This document shows positions 36,704 to 45,258 of a stretch of DNA of 64,000 nt, piece after piece; positions within the stretch are counted from its first letter, which is position 1; every line of letters starts with the position of its first letter. A program made the position numbers and the translations under genes. The stretch covers positions 744,001 to 808,000 of the forward strand of contig JADJNY010000002.1 of NCBI GenBank assembly GCA_016714045.1. Direction: 5' to 3'. The stretch is from Planctomycetota bacterium. GTDB lineage: Bacteria > Planctomycetota > UBA1135 > GCA-002686595. The notes beneath the pieces are model-generated. The model did not search any database and was not told the origin of the DNA. It saw nothing but the letters and a program-made list of their open reading frames with translations.

Positions 36704-36865
36704 GAGCCTGGGAAGAAACCAGCGACGCCTGTCCGGCTCGCCCAGACGCGCCCCGGCGGCGTTGCGATTCCTCCGAGTATTGCAGGCGAATACGCGTCGT
36801 CACCGCGCCTTGCCGGAACGTGTCTGGACGACCCAGCCAGGCATCCCTGATTTCTTCACAGGCTC
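36704..36865. repeat. 162-bp palindromic element with 44-bp terminal inverted repeats (MITE/REP-like)
   Basis: Bases 36704-36747 and the reverse complement of 36822-36865 are identical at 36 of 44 positions. Four of the eight differences would be G-U pairs in a minus-strand transcript. The outer ends read GAGCCTG...CAGGCTC. The 74-base middle holds a GTATT/AATAC stem. No coding frame and no target-site duplication are evident. The element starts on the base after the exonuclease stop codon and lies 3' of the small minus-strand membrane-protein gene, so it could also end transcription from both sides. Only one copy is visible in this window. Confidence 0.72.
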
Positions 36866-36910
36866 CGAGCGCGAGCTCGGCCGGTCACGCCGCGCGCGGT
36901 TGCCGCGCAC

Positions 36911-37063
36911 TCACAGGAACCCGAGCACGCGTGCGAGCACGAGCGCGGCGATCACCGCCGCGAGCGCCCAACCGCCGCGTCGCCAGCGGATCGAGACGCT
37001 GACGCCCGAGGCGTTGTCCTGCGCGGGGTCCGCGCGTTGATCCTTCGTCCGAGCCGCCTTCAT
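36911..37063 (-). CDS. Small single-span membrane protein (50 aa)
   Basis: A 50-residue protein. The first 30 residues are polar and basic ('MKAARTKDQRADPAQDN', 'SIRWRRGG') and residues 31-50 form one hydrophobic helix ending 'ARVLGFL'. A run GGAGGGG lies just before the ATG at 37063, a strong ribosome-binding site for this genome. That, the clean helix and the isolated position support a real gene although it is short. I know no family for it. Transcription would run into the 36704-36865 palindrome, which could form its 3' end. Confidence 0.55.
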   Translation of the reverse strand: MKAARTKDQRADPAQDNASGVSVSIRWRRGGWALAAVIAALVLARVLGFL

Positions 37064-37172
37064 GCCCCCCTCCGTCTGCCGAGTGGGGGGGCCCCGGCCT
37101 CATGCTCCGCGCGTTGCGGAGCTGGATCGCCGCTCCTTCATCGGCCTCCGAGCGCACGGAACTTGAATGGGC

Positions 37173-37595
37173 TCACGTCACGCCCTGCACGTGCACGACG
37201 ACGCGCCGTCGATGCGCGCGCACGCGGTGCTCGACCAGGAACACGCCCTGCCACGTCCCGAGCGCGAGCCGTCCGTCGACGATCGGGATCGTCTCGCTCG
37301 TGCGCGTGATCGCGCTCTTCTGGTGCGCGGAGCTGTCGTCGGGCCCTTCGTCGTCGTGCTCGTCGGCGGGATCGCCGTCCGGCGCGATCCGGCCGAGGCG
37401 GCGGAGCACGTCCGCGCGCGCCGTCGGATCCGCGTTCTCAGTGATCAAGAGGCTCGCGGACGTGTGCTGGCAGAAGACGACGCACAAGCCCGCGCGCACG
37501 CCGCTCCGCTCGACGAACGCAGCGAGCTCGCGCGTGAGCTCGGAGAAGCCGCGCCCGCGCGTCTCGAGCTCGATCACGGTCTGATGCTGGAGCAC
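37173..37595 (-). CDS. yjbQ: YjbQ family protein (UPF0047)
   Basis: A 140-residue protein of the YjbQ/UPF0047 family. 'GLCVVFCQHTSASLLITENADPTARADVL' holds the conserved His and the 'TSASL...NAD' signature. 'HQKSAITRTSETIPIVDGRLALGTWQGVFLVEH' has the second His and the 'LGTWQ' strand, and 'RRVVVHVQG' closes the fold. Family members form trimers. Some have weak thiamine-phosphate-synthase activity, but the true role is not settled. The length is complete. The start is a GTG at 37595. The gene diverges from the exporter operon. Confidence 0.88.
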   Translation of the reverse strand: MLQHQTVIELETRGRGFSELTRELAAFVERSGVRAGLCVVFCQHTSASLLITENADPTARADVLRRLGRIAPDGDPADEHDDEGPDDSSAHQKSAITRTSETIPIVDGRLALGTWQGVFLVEHRVRAHRRRVVVHVQGVT

Positions 37596-37951
37596 GCGGG
37601 GAGTCTCCGCGGGGGCGCGCTCGGAGGCAAGCCACGTCTCGCGATCGAGATCACCGGGGCGCGTCGCTCCCTTCGCGTACCAAGACGCGCGACGATCCCA
37701 CGCGCGAGCGTCCGCTCGAACCGGTCCTCACGCGTCGGCCCACGCGCACGGAGCCTCACGCGCACGGACCCTAACGCATCGGCCCGAATGGGCCGCTCCG
37801 CACTCCTCGGCCGGCACGAGCCGGGCAAGACGGTCGGGAGTGCCGGCTCGTGGTCCGAGCCCCTTCAGCGAACCACGGTCTCTCGCTATCCTGGCCCGAC
37901 TCGCGGCAGGGCATCGAGAGCTTTGGACCGCGCACCTTCGTCGAGGCAGAC
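37596..37951. promoter_or_regulatory. 356-base divergent region upstream of the exporter operon
   Basis: No gene is seen. It must contain the promoters for yjbQ (leftward) and the exporter (rightward). A 10-bp inverted repeat (CACGAGCCGG at 37815-37824 with CCGGCTCGTG at 37843-37852) overlaps a competing CACTCC/GGAGTG stem (37801-37806 with 37837-37842). A short direct repeat ACGCGCACGGA occurs twice near 37742-37770. Either could bind a regulator. Confidence 0.4.
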
Positions 37952-39361
37952 ATGGACGTCGAACCGCTCAAGATCGATCGCAGCGCGCAAACGAGGAAGC
38001 GCGCCGGACGCCGCCCGCGCTGGATCGGGCCCGTCGTCGTGCTCGCCCTGCTCCTCCTTTTCTTCTTCGTCTTCCAGCGCCAGATCCTGGGCTTCGTCGA
38101 CAGCATGCGGCTCGTCGAGGTCCGCATGCAGAAGGTCGTGAAGCGCTCCGCCGCCCAATCGGCCACGGTCAGCGGCACGTCGTCGAACGGCTACATCGTC
38201 GCGCGCACGCGCGCCGCGCTCTCCGCGGACACGCCCGGCCGCATCGTCGAGATGCTCGTGCAAGAAGGCTCCGTCGTCAAGAAGGGCGACGTCGTCGCGC
38301 GCCTCTACGCCGACGAGTACCGCGCGTCGTTGCAGCGCGCCGAAGCCGAGCTCGCCGTCGCCGAGGCCGGACGCGTGCGCGCGCAGTCGGACGTGAGCGT
38401 GAGCTCGCAGTCGGTCGAGGAAGCGCGCGCGTCCCTGCGCGCGGCCGAGGTCGGGATCGACGAGGCGAAGACCGCGCTCGACCTCGCGCAGATCGAGCTC
38501 GACCGCTCGACCAAGCTCATGGAGGCCGGCGTCGGCAACCAGGAGCGCCTCGATCGCGCGAAGAACGGCGTAGCCTCCGCGCGCGCGCGCCTCGCGACGC
38601 AGTCCGCGGGGCTCGACGCTTCACGCGGCGCCGTCGCAACGGCGGAGAGCCGCGTCGCCGCGGCGAACAGCGCCGTGCGCGAAGCCGAGGCGCGTGTGGC
38701 GAGCGCGAAGGCCTCGCGCGAGCTCGCGCAGGCGACGCTCGACAAGACCGAGGTCAAGGCGCCCTTCGACGGCATCGTCGTGCTCAAGGACGCGGAAGTG
38801 GGCGAGGTCGTCTCGCCGAACAGCCAAGGCGGCTCCACGGCGCGCGGTTCCGTCGTGACGATGGTCGACTTCGCCACGCTCGAAGTGCAGGCGGAAGTGC
38901 CCGAGACGAGCCTCGCGAACGTCAAGCTGAACGCGCCGGCGCGGATCTTCCTCGACGCGTACCCGGAGAAGCCCTACGCCGGCCGCGTCGACCGCATCTG
39001 GCCGACCGCGAATCGCACGAAGGCGACGGTCGAGGTGCGCGTCGTGTTCGACGAGCGTGACGAGCGCTTGCGGCCCGAGATGGGCGTGCGCGTCGTCTTC
39101 GTCGACGAGGCGGAGGCCGCGCGCAAGCCGACGGCCACGGAGTCCGCGCTCGTGATCACGCAGGATTCGGTCGCGAAGGTGGACGGCGCCGACCACGTGT
39201 TCGTGCTCGAGCGCGACGTCGTGCGCCTGCGCCGCGTCGTCCTCGGCGAAGCGAAGGCGGGCAAGGTGATCGTGACCACGGGCCTCGCCGAGGGCGAGTC
39301 GATCGTCACCGCGCCGCCGACCGACCTGAGGGACGGCCAGCGCGTCCGCGTGAAGAGCTGA
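37952..39361 (+). CDS. Membrane-fusion (periplasmic adaptor) protein of a MacAB-like exporter
   Basis: A 469-residue HlyD/MacA-type protein. A cytoplasmic basic leader is followed by one membrane helix (about residues 26-48). The lipoyl half-motif 'TPGRIVEMLVQEGSVVKKGDVVARLYADEYRASLQRAEAEL' opens a long coiled coil (residues 130-260, 'EARASLRAAEVGIDEAKTALDLAQIEL'). The second half-motif is 'LDKTEVKAPFDGIVVLKDAEVGEVVSP', then beta-barrel and membrane-proximal domains. It links the inner-membrane permeases to the cell envelope. The ATG at 37952 is favoured over an upstream frame because the leader is basic. The ATPase follows after 147 bases. Confidence 0.87.
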   Translation: MDVEPLKIDRSAQTRKRAGRRPRWIGPVVVLALLLLFFFVFQRQILGFVDSMRLVEVRMQKVVKRSAAQSATVSGTSSNGYIVARTRAALSADTPGRIVEMLVQEGSVVKKGDVVARLYADEYRASLQRAEAELAVAEAGRVRAQSDVSVSSQSVEEARASLRAAEVGIDEAKTALDLAQIELDRSTKLMEAGVGNQERLDRAKNGVASARARLATQSAGLDASRGAVATAESRVAAANSAVREAEARVASAKASRELAQATLDKTEVKAPFDGIVVLKDAEVGEVVSPNSQGGSTARGSVVTMVDFATLEVQAEVPETSLANVKLNAPARIFLDAYPEKPYAGRVDRIWPTANRTKATVEVRVVFDERDERLRPEMGVRVVFVDEAEAARKPTATESALVITQDSVAKVDGADHVFVLERDVVRLRRVVLGEAKAGKVIVTTGLAEGESIVTAPPTDLRDGQRVRVKS

Positions 39362-39508
39362 CGCGCGCGGCGATCCCGTTCCACCGGTGAACGAGCGCGC
39401 TTCAAGGGTGCGCCAACGGCCCACCGCCGTTATGCTCTCCGCCCGCGCGCGGCGGCCACGCGCGCATCCCGAGACGAGACGCACCGGCCGACGAGGCGCG
39501 CAAGAACC

Positions 39509-40237
39509 ATGTCCCAGCCGCTCATCCAGCTCCGCAACGTCACGAAGACCTACTCGCGCGGCGGCGAGACGCTCACCGTGCTCGACGACCTCGCCCTCGA
39601 CATGGATGCGGGCGGCTACTTCGCGCTCATGGGCCCGTCGGGCTCGGGGAAGACGACGCTGCTCAACCTGATCGGCGGCCTCGACCGCGCGGACACGGGC
39701 TCGATCCGCATCGGCGAGGACGACCTTGCACAGATGGGCACGGGGGAGCTCGCCGAGTGGCGCTCCCGCTCCGTCGGCTTCGTGTTCCAGGGGTTCAACC
39801 TGATCCCCGTGCTCACGGCGCGCGAGAACGTCGAGTTGCCGCTCCTGCTCGCGCCGCTCAAGGGTTCGGAGCGGAAGAAGCGCGCCGAATACGCGCTCCA
39901 GCTCGTCGGGCTCGCCGATCGCATGAACCACCGCCCGTCGCAGCTCTCGGGCGGACAAGAGCAGCGCGTCGCGATCGCGCGCGCGATCGTCACGGACCCG
40001 ACGCTGATCCTCGCGGACGAACCGACGGGCGACCTCGACCGCGCGTCGGCCGAGCAAGTGCTCGAGCTCCTCGGCAAGCTCAACGGCGAGCTCAAGAAGA
40101 CGATCCTCATGGTCACGCACGACCCGCACGCCGCCGAGTGCGCGAAGACGATCGTCCACATGGACAAGGGCGGCCTCGGTCGCATCGAGACGCGCGAACC
40201 ACGCAAGCCGTCCGCCGCGGGCGTCGCGGGCCGCTGA
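39509..40237 (+). CDS. ABC transporter ATP-binding protein (MacB/LolD type)
   Basis: A 242-residue ATPase. Walker A is GPSGSGKT (residues 42-49), the signature LSGGQEQ, Walker B 'LILADEPT', the D-loop 'GDLD' and the H-loop His in 'MVTHDPHAAEC'. 'FVFQGFNLIPVLTARENVELPLLL' is characteristic of the MacB/LolD/FtsE group that drives lateral lipid or polypeptide export rather than import. It powers the two FtsX-type permeases encoded next. The first lies ten bases downstream with GAGGAG before its ATG. All catalytic motifs are intact. Confidence 0.92.
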   Translation: MSQPLIQLRNVTKTYSRGGETLTVLDDLALDMDAGGYFALMGPSGSGKTTLLNLIGGLDRADTGSIRIGEDDLAQMGTGELAEWRSRSVGFVFQGFNLIPVLTARENVELPLLLAPLKGSERKKRAEYALQLVGLADRMNHRPSQLSGGQEQRVAIARAIVTDPTLILADEPTGDLDRASAEQVLELLGKLNGELKKTILMVTHDPHAAECAKTIVHMDKGGLGRIETREPRKPSAAGVAGR

Positions 40238-40247
40238 GGAGCCGACC

Positions 40248-41414
40248 ATGCCCTGGCGCCTCGTCTTCAAGAACATCACGAAGCACTGGCTGCGCTCGAC
40301 GCTGACCGTCGGGTCGATCGTGCTCGCGATCTTCCTGCTCTGCCTCCTGCGTTCGCTCGTCGTCGCGCTCGACGCCGGAGTGCGCGCGTCCGCGGTCGAC
40401 CGGCTCGTCGTGCAGTCGTCGGTCAGCTTGTTCGTGTACCTGCCCGAGTCGTACGAGGCGAAGATCGCCGAGGTCGACGGCGTGCGGACGGTCTGCCGTT
40501 GGAACTGGTTCGGCGGCTACTACCAGGAGCCCTCCAACTTCTTCGCGCAGTTCGCGACGGACGTCGACGACTTCCTCACGGCCTACCCCGAGGTCGAGGT
40601 GATCGAAGGCTCGGTCGAGGACTTCCGCAGGGAGCGCCAGGCCTGCCTCGTCGGCGCCGACACCGCGTCGCGCTTCGGGTTCAAGGTCGGCGACAACGTG
40701 CCGCTGATCGGCGCGCTCTTCCCGCGCACGGACGGGCAGCCGTGGAACTTCAAGGTGGCCGGGATCTACCGCTCCAAGAAGACGAACGTCGACAACTCGA
40801 CGCTCTTCTTCCACACCGAGTACCTGGAGAAGGCGCTCGAGTCGGGCGAGTCGGGCGGTCCGAGCGGCGTCGGGATCTTCGTCGTCCAACTCGAGCCCGG
40901 CGCCGACCGCGTCGCGGTCGCGGGCGCGATCGACGAGCAGTTCGCCGGCGGTCCGCAGCGCACGCAGACGAACACCGAGGCCGAGTTCCAAGCGCAGTTC
41001 GTCTCCATGGTGGGCAACGTGCCGCTGTTCGTGTCCTCGATCGGGATGGGCGTGATGATCGCGATCCTCCTCGCGGCGTTGAACACGATGCTCATGGCCG
41101 CGCGCGAGCAGACGCGCGACGTCGGCGTGCTCAAGGCGCTCGGCTTCTCGGACGGGTCGGTGTTCGGCCTGATGATCACGCAGTCGCTCATCTTGTGCGG
41201 GCTCGGCGGAGCGATGGGCATCCTGCTCGCGAAGGCGACGGAACCGGTGCTCATCTACCTCCTCAGCACGACCTTCCCGGGCTACGCCGTGACGGGCGAG
41301 ACGCTGCAACTCGCCGTGTTCGTGACGCTCGGCATCGGTGTGTTCGCGGGCATCACGCCCGCGTGGCGCGCGAAGAACCTCCAGGTGATCACGGCGCTCC
41401 GCGCCACGGCGTGA
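40248..41414 (+). CDS. FtsX/MacB-type ABC permease 1
   Basis: A 388-residue permease with an N-terminal membrane helix (residues 18-40), a large extracytoplasmic MacB-periplasmic-core-like domain (residues 45-260) and three C-terminal helices. 'LAALNTMLMAAREQTRDVGVLKALGFSDGSVFGLM' is the conserved FtsX coupling loop that contacts the ATPase. 'LGIGVFAGITPAWRAKNLQVITALRA' is the usual C-terminal end. The stop is followed one base later by the second permease ATG. Two separate permeases suggest a heterodimeric exporter. The cargo is not evident. Confidence 0.88.
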   Translation: MPWRLVFKNITKHWLRSTLTVGSIVLAIFLLCLLRSLVVALDAGVRASAVDRLVVQSSVSLFVYLPESYEAKIAEVDGVRTVCRWNWFGGYYQEPSNFFAQFATDVDDFLTAYPEVEVIEGSVEDFRRERQACLVGADTASRFGFKVGDNVPLIGALFPRTDGQPWNFKVAGIYRSKKTNVDNSTLFFHTEYLEKALESGESGGPSGVGIFVVQLEPGADRVAVAGAIDEQFAGGPQRTQTNTEAEFQAQFVSMVGNVPLFVSSIGMGVMIAILLAALNTMLMAAREQTRDVGVLKALGFSDGSVFGLMITQSLILCGLGGAMGILLAKATEPVLIYLLSTTFPGYAVTGETLQLAVFVTLGIGVFAGITPAWRAKNLQVITALRATA

Positions 41415-41415
41415 C

Positions 41416-42615
41416 ATGGCCCTCGTACCCCTCTCCTACAACGTCCGCAGTCTGTGGGTGCGCAAGAGCGCGACCTTCCTGACGGTGCTCGGCATCGGTG
41501 CGACGGTCGCCGTGCTCGCCGGCGTGCTCGCGCTGCGCAGCGGCTTCCAAGGGCTCTTTCGCGACAACGGACGCGACGACATCGCCGTGTTCCTGCGTCA
41601 GGGATCGACGAACGAGGGCGACAGCGCCTTCACGCGCGAGCGCGCCGAGATCCTGACCAAGACGCTCGACGTCTTCGAGCAGGACGCGTCGGGCAAGCCG
41701 CTCGTGTCTACCGAGACGTATCTGGCCGTGCGCATGTTCAAGACGGACGGCGGCGAGACGAACGTGCCGGTGCGCGGCGTCCAGCCTACGACGTTCGCGA
41801 TCTTCGGCGACGACGTCCGCGTGCTCGAGGGCCGGACGTTCACGCTGGGCGCGGACGAGGTCATCGTGGGGGACAAGATCGCAAGCCGCCTGCGCGACGG
41901 CGGCCTCGGCGACACGATCCAGTTCAACACGACGCCGTTCCGCGTCGTCGGCGTGTTCCACCACGCGGGCGCGTTCTCGTCGGAGATCTGGGGCGACCGC
42001 GATCGTCTGATGGAAGCGCTCGAGCGCCCCGTGCTGAACCGCGTCATCGGCCGCATCAAGCCGGGCGTCGACATCGGCTGGGACGACGAGGACGACAAGC
42101 CGAAGAGCGGGCTCGCGCTCCAACTCGACGCGGACCCGCAGGTGCCGTGCAAGGTGATGACGGAGCGGCAGTACCTGATGTCGCAGTCGGCGGCGCTCGG
42201 GGCCGTGCTCCTGGTCCTCGGACAGGTGCTCGCGATCATCATGGGCATTGCCGCGGTGTTCACGGCGACGAACACGATGCTGTCCGCCCTCGCGGCGCGT
42301 ACGCGCGAGATCGGCATCCTGCTCAGCCTGGGCTTCAAGCCGTGGGCGATCTTCTTGTCGTTCCTGTTCGAGTCGATGCTGCTCGGTCTCTTCGGAGGCG
42401 TGGTCGGCTGCGTGCTGGCCTATCCGATCCACGGCACCGAAACGGGCACGATGAACTTCAACACGTTCACCGAGGTCGCGTTCGCGTTCCGCCTGACGCC
42501 GGAGCTGCTCGCGCAGGCCGTCGGCTTCTCGATCGTGCTCGGACTCCTCGGCGGAGCCTGGCCCGCGTTCCGCGCGGCGAGCATGGAGCCGACGCGCACG
42601 ATGCGTCGCGAGTGA
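41416..42615 (+). CDS. FtsX/MacB-type ABC permease 2
   Basis: A 399-residue partner of permease 1 with the same plan: helix at residues 16-38, extracytoplasmic domain to about residue 255, then three helices. 'FTATNTMLSALAARTREIGILLSLGFKPWAIFLSF' is the coupling loop. 'LGLLGGAWPAFRAASMEPTRTMRRE' is the end. It shares the fold but little local identity with permease 1, so this is not a recent duplication. Probably the last gene of the exporter operon, since the next gene is on the other strand. Confidence 0.88.
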   Translation: MALVPLSYNVRSLWVRKSATFLTVLGIGATVAVLAGVLALRSGFQGLFRDNGRDDIAVFLRQGSTNEGDSAFTRERAEILTKTLDVFEQDASGKPLVSTETYLAVRMFKTDGGETNVPVRGVQPTTFAIFGDDVRVLEGRTFTLGADEVIVGDKIASRLRDGGLGDTIQFNTTPFRVVGVFHHAGAFSSEIWGDRDRLMEALERPVLNRVIGRIKPGVDIGWDDEDDKPKSGLALQLDADPQVPCKVMTERQYLMSQSAALGAVLLVLGQVLAIIMGIAAVFTATNTMLSALAARTREIGILLSLGFKPWAIFLSFLFESMLLGLFGGVVGCVLAYPIHGTETGTMNFNTFTEVAFAFRLTPELLAQAVGFSIVLGLLGGAWPAFRAASMEPTRTMRRE

Positions 42616-42718
42616 CGACCGGCGCGCGCGCCGCGCGAACTCGCCGTCGTTCCACCGCCGCGGCGGGCACGGCCGACAGGCCGTGACTCGAGACGCCGCG
42701 CAGGGCGGGCCTTGCGTG

Positions 42719-42778
42719 GCCGGGTGCGTCGCGCGCCGGGCAGGATGGGCCGGGTGTGCCGAGCGCCGGGCGCGGTGG
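42719..42778. repeat. Two 30-bp imperfect tandem repeats
   Basis: Bases 42719-42748 and 42749-42778 match at 24 of 30 positions. They lie in the gap between the convergent permease and polyferredoxin genes. The repeat unit is very G+C-rich and has no obvious stem. It may be slippage DNA. Confidence 0.5.
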
Positions 42779-42810
42779 CGCAGCGCCTGGCCGACTGCGC
42801 CGCGCGCCCG

Positions 42811-44934
42811 TCAGCGCACCGGCTGCGCGTAGCGCGCGTCGAGCCGCCGCGCCGCGTCGAAGTGCTCGCGCGCTTCCCCCGCGGCGCCGCGTGCCTCGAG
42901 CGCCCGCGCCAGGTTGAAGTGCGCCGCCGCGTGCGAGGGCGCGACGCGGACCGCGTGTCGCAGGTGCGTCTCGGCCTCGGCCGCGCGTCCCTCCTCGACG
43001 AGCAGGAAGCCGAGGTTGTTGCGCACGTCGGGGTCGTCGGGGAGCCGCTCGACGACGCGCGCGAGCTCGCGCAGCGCGTCGGCGCGGCGCCCGAGCGCGA
43101 TCTGCACGCTGGCGAGGTTGTAGCGCGTCGCCCCGTCGTCGGGCACGGCCGCGACGGCGCGTTCGAGGTGCTCGACGGCGCGCTCGTATTCGCCGCTTGC
43201 AGCGAGCACCTGTCCCAGGCCCTGGTGCGCGGGCGCGGAGTCCGGTTCCACCGTCAGGGCGAGCTCGAACGCGGCGCGCACCGCGCGCAGGTCGCCGCGC
43301 GTGGCTTCGATCGCGCCGAGCAGGCACGAGCCCGCGAGGCGGAACGCGCGCACGTTCGGCCGCGGCCAGTCGCACGAGGAAAGGCTCGCGAGCGCGGGAG
43401 CGAGCACCGCGGACGCGTCGTCCCAACGCTCCGCGCGCGTCAGCGCCTGCGCGTAGGACTGCGTGATCGTCAGGTCGGACGGAGCGCGCTCGTGGGCGCG
43501 TTCGAGGCGCTCGCGGCACCCGCGTTCGTCGCCCTCCAGGTCGGCGAGCAGCGCGAGGTCGTGCTGCATCGACGGCGAGATCCACAGGCCGGCTCCTTCG
43601 CAGCGCCCGAGGTGCTCCTTCGCGCGCGCGATCGCCGACGCCGCGAGCGGATCGCCGTGCGCGGCGCGGTCGCGCGCCTCGGCGAGGCTCGCGCGGCCCT
43701 CGACCTCGTGCCATCGGATCCACGCGCTGTGCGCGAGCAGAGCGAACAGCACGGCCGTGCACGCGAGCCAGACCTGCCCGGTGGTCGTGATCCGTCCCGA
43801 GCGCTTGATCTGCAGCGCGTTCAAGCGCACGTCGCGCCGGGTCAACGCGCGCAGCGCGAGGACGGCGAGGTACGCGAACATTGCCCCGAGCGCGAGCGCC
43901 AGGAAGAAGGGGAACGTGTCGTAGAGCCCGCGGACGGCGAAAAGGGTCCCGAGCAGGACCGCGGCCATCAAGAGCTCCTCGTGCAGCGCGAAGTCGTAAG
44001 CGTAGGAGAGCTTCGCGGAGCCGAACCGGCCGCGCACGACGGGCGGCGCCGTGAAACCGAAGCGCGGATTGCCGTCGGGGCACGCCGCGACGCAGTCGAG
44101 GTCGCGCATGCACGCCGGGTTGACGACGGTGCCGAAGCGTTGGAGCTCCTCGTGCACGCGGATCCCGGACGAGCACGCGGCCGTGCAGCGACCGCAGCTC
44201 GTGCAGTCGCCCTTCGCCACGATGCGCCCCGGGGCCACGCGTTCCGCGAGCCCGAACACGGCGCCGTACGGGCAGACGTACGTGCAGAACGAGCGCGAGC
44301 CGAGCACCCACACGATGACGAACCCGCACAGCACGAAGGTGAGGATCGACACGAACGGCCCGGGCAAGTTGCGCAGGAAGTCGCTCGTGAGGAACGAGGC
44401 CCAGCCCTCCTCGTCGGAGGCGAAGTGGAGCTCCACTGGCGGGAGGCCGAGCGCGAGGCGGTGGATCTGCGGCCACACGAACATGTACCCCGCGGTGAGC
44501 GCGGGCACCCAGGCGAGGAGGCGGGCGCGGACCGGCTTGGGCCGCAGCCGCAGCTTCGCGAGCAGCCACGCGCACAGGTCCTCGAGGGCCAGGATGTGGC
44601 AGCCCCACGAGCAGAAGAAGCGACCGAAGATCAGCGTCGCCAGCGTCAGCACCGCGAACATGAGGAAGCCCGCGGTGACGATGCCGAGCTCGAACGTGTA
44701 CATCGCCTCGTTGAGCTCGAGCGGCGCCAAGGTGCGCCCATTCATCTTCCAGTGCGCGACGTGCATCATGATCAGGAAGAAGGTGCACGTGAGGACGATC
44801 GCGCGCCGCCGTCCGTAGGACTTGGGGCGCGCGGTCGCGAGCTCGGGCGCGGCGACACCCGCGGCGTCGGCGCCGGGCGCGGTGCGCGCGCGCGCACCGG
44901 CGTCGGGTTCAGGGCGGGGTGTCGATCGAGGCAC
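42811..44934 (-). CDS. Polyferredoxin membrane protein fused to TPR repeats (NapH/CcoG-like)
   Basis: A 707-residue two-part protein. Residues 30-370 carry about six membrane helices with four Cys clusters: 'FFCSWGCHIL', 'FCTYVCPYGAVFGL', 'CTSCGRCTAACSSG' and 'CMRDLDCVAACPDG'. The last two resemble 4Fe-4S ferredoxin motifs and the first two the CxxxCP motifs of NapH-type quinol-linked electron proteins. Residues 430-705 are tetratricopeptide repeats ('YERAVEHLERAVAAVPDDGATRYNLASVQIALGR'). The combination of redox carrier and protein-interaction scaffold is unusual. GTG 44934 has GGGAG eight bases upstream and is preferred to a TTG 30 bases earlier. The electron donor and acceptor are unknown. 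Confidence 0.8.
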   Translation of the reverse strand: MPRSTPRPEPDAGARARTAPGADAAGVAAPELATARPKSYGRRRAIVLTCTFFLIMMHVAHWKMNGRTLAPLELNEAMYTFELGIVTAGFLMFAVLTLATLIFGRFFCSWGCHILALEDLCAWLLAKLRLRPKPVRARLLAWVPALTAGYMFVWPQIHRLALGLPPVELHFASDEEGWASFLTSDFLRNLPGPFVSILTFVLCGFVIVWVLGSRSFCTYVCPYGAVFGLAERVAPGRIVAKGDCTSCGRCTAACSSGIRVHEELQRFGTVVNPACMRDLDCVAACPDGNPRFGFTAPPVVRGRFGSAKLSYAYDFALHEELLMAAVLLGTLFAVRGLYDTFPFFLALALGAMFAYLAVLALRALTRRDVRLNALQIKRSGRITTTGQVWLACTAVLFALLAHSAWIRWHEVEGRASLAEARDRAAHGDPLAASAIARAKEHLGRCEGAGLWISPSMQHDLALLADLEGDERGCRERLERAHERAPSDLTITQSYAQALTRAERWDDASAVLAPALASLSSCDWPRPNVRAFRLAGSCLLGAIEATRGDLRAVRAAFELALTVEPDSAPAHQGLGQVLAASGEYERAVEHLERAVAAVPDDGATRYNLASVQIALGRRADALRELARVVERLPDDPDVRNNLGFLLVEEGRAAEAETHLRHAVRVAPSHAAAHFNLARALEARGAAGEAREHFDAARRLDARYAQPVR

Positions 44935-45071
44935 GGCGAACTCCCATCTCGGCGGTCGAGGCAACGGGTCCGATGAAGCCTATTCCGCGCTCGACGGAGC
45001 GCCCCTTCGGCATGGGGCCCAGCACGGCGTACGGGGGGTGCGCAGGTGCGCAGGCCGCGGGCGCCGGAGCT

Positions 45072-45168
45072 GCGCGCTGTTGCGCAGGGCGGTCGGCGAG
45101 CGGACGACGCCGGTTTGCGAGCGGGCCGCGCGCTGTTGCGCAGGGAGGTCGGCGAACGGACGACGCCG
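45072..45168. repeat. 41-bp direct repeat (two copies, 56-bp period)
   Basis: Bases 45072-45112 and 45128-45168 differ at only two of 41 positions. Each unit contains the stem TGCGC/GCGCA around six bases. They lie in the divergent gap between the polyferredoxin-TPR gene and the TMTC-like gene, close to both 5' ends. They could be regulator-binding sites or remnants of a tandem array. Confidence 0.65.
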
Positions 45169-45258
45169 TTCCGATAGGCGATCGAGCGCGTGCGAGGCCG
45201 GGCGTTCGAAGCGTCGTGGAGCTCGGCCGGCGGCATCGCACGGTTGGCCGCCGGAAGG

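Noticed and set aside
36704..36865. Calling the palindromic element an insertion sequence
   Set aside because: It is only 162 bases, encodes no transposase and has no visible target-site duplication. MITE/REP-like is the most that can be said.
45072..45168. CRISPR array
   Set aside because: There are only two units and their spacer of 15 bases is too short. The repeats are longer than typical and differ internally. No cas gene is seen.
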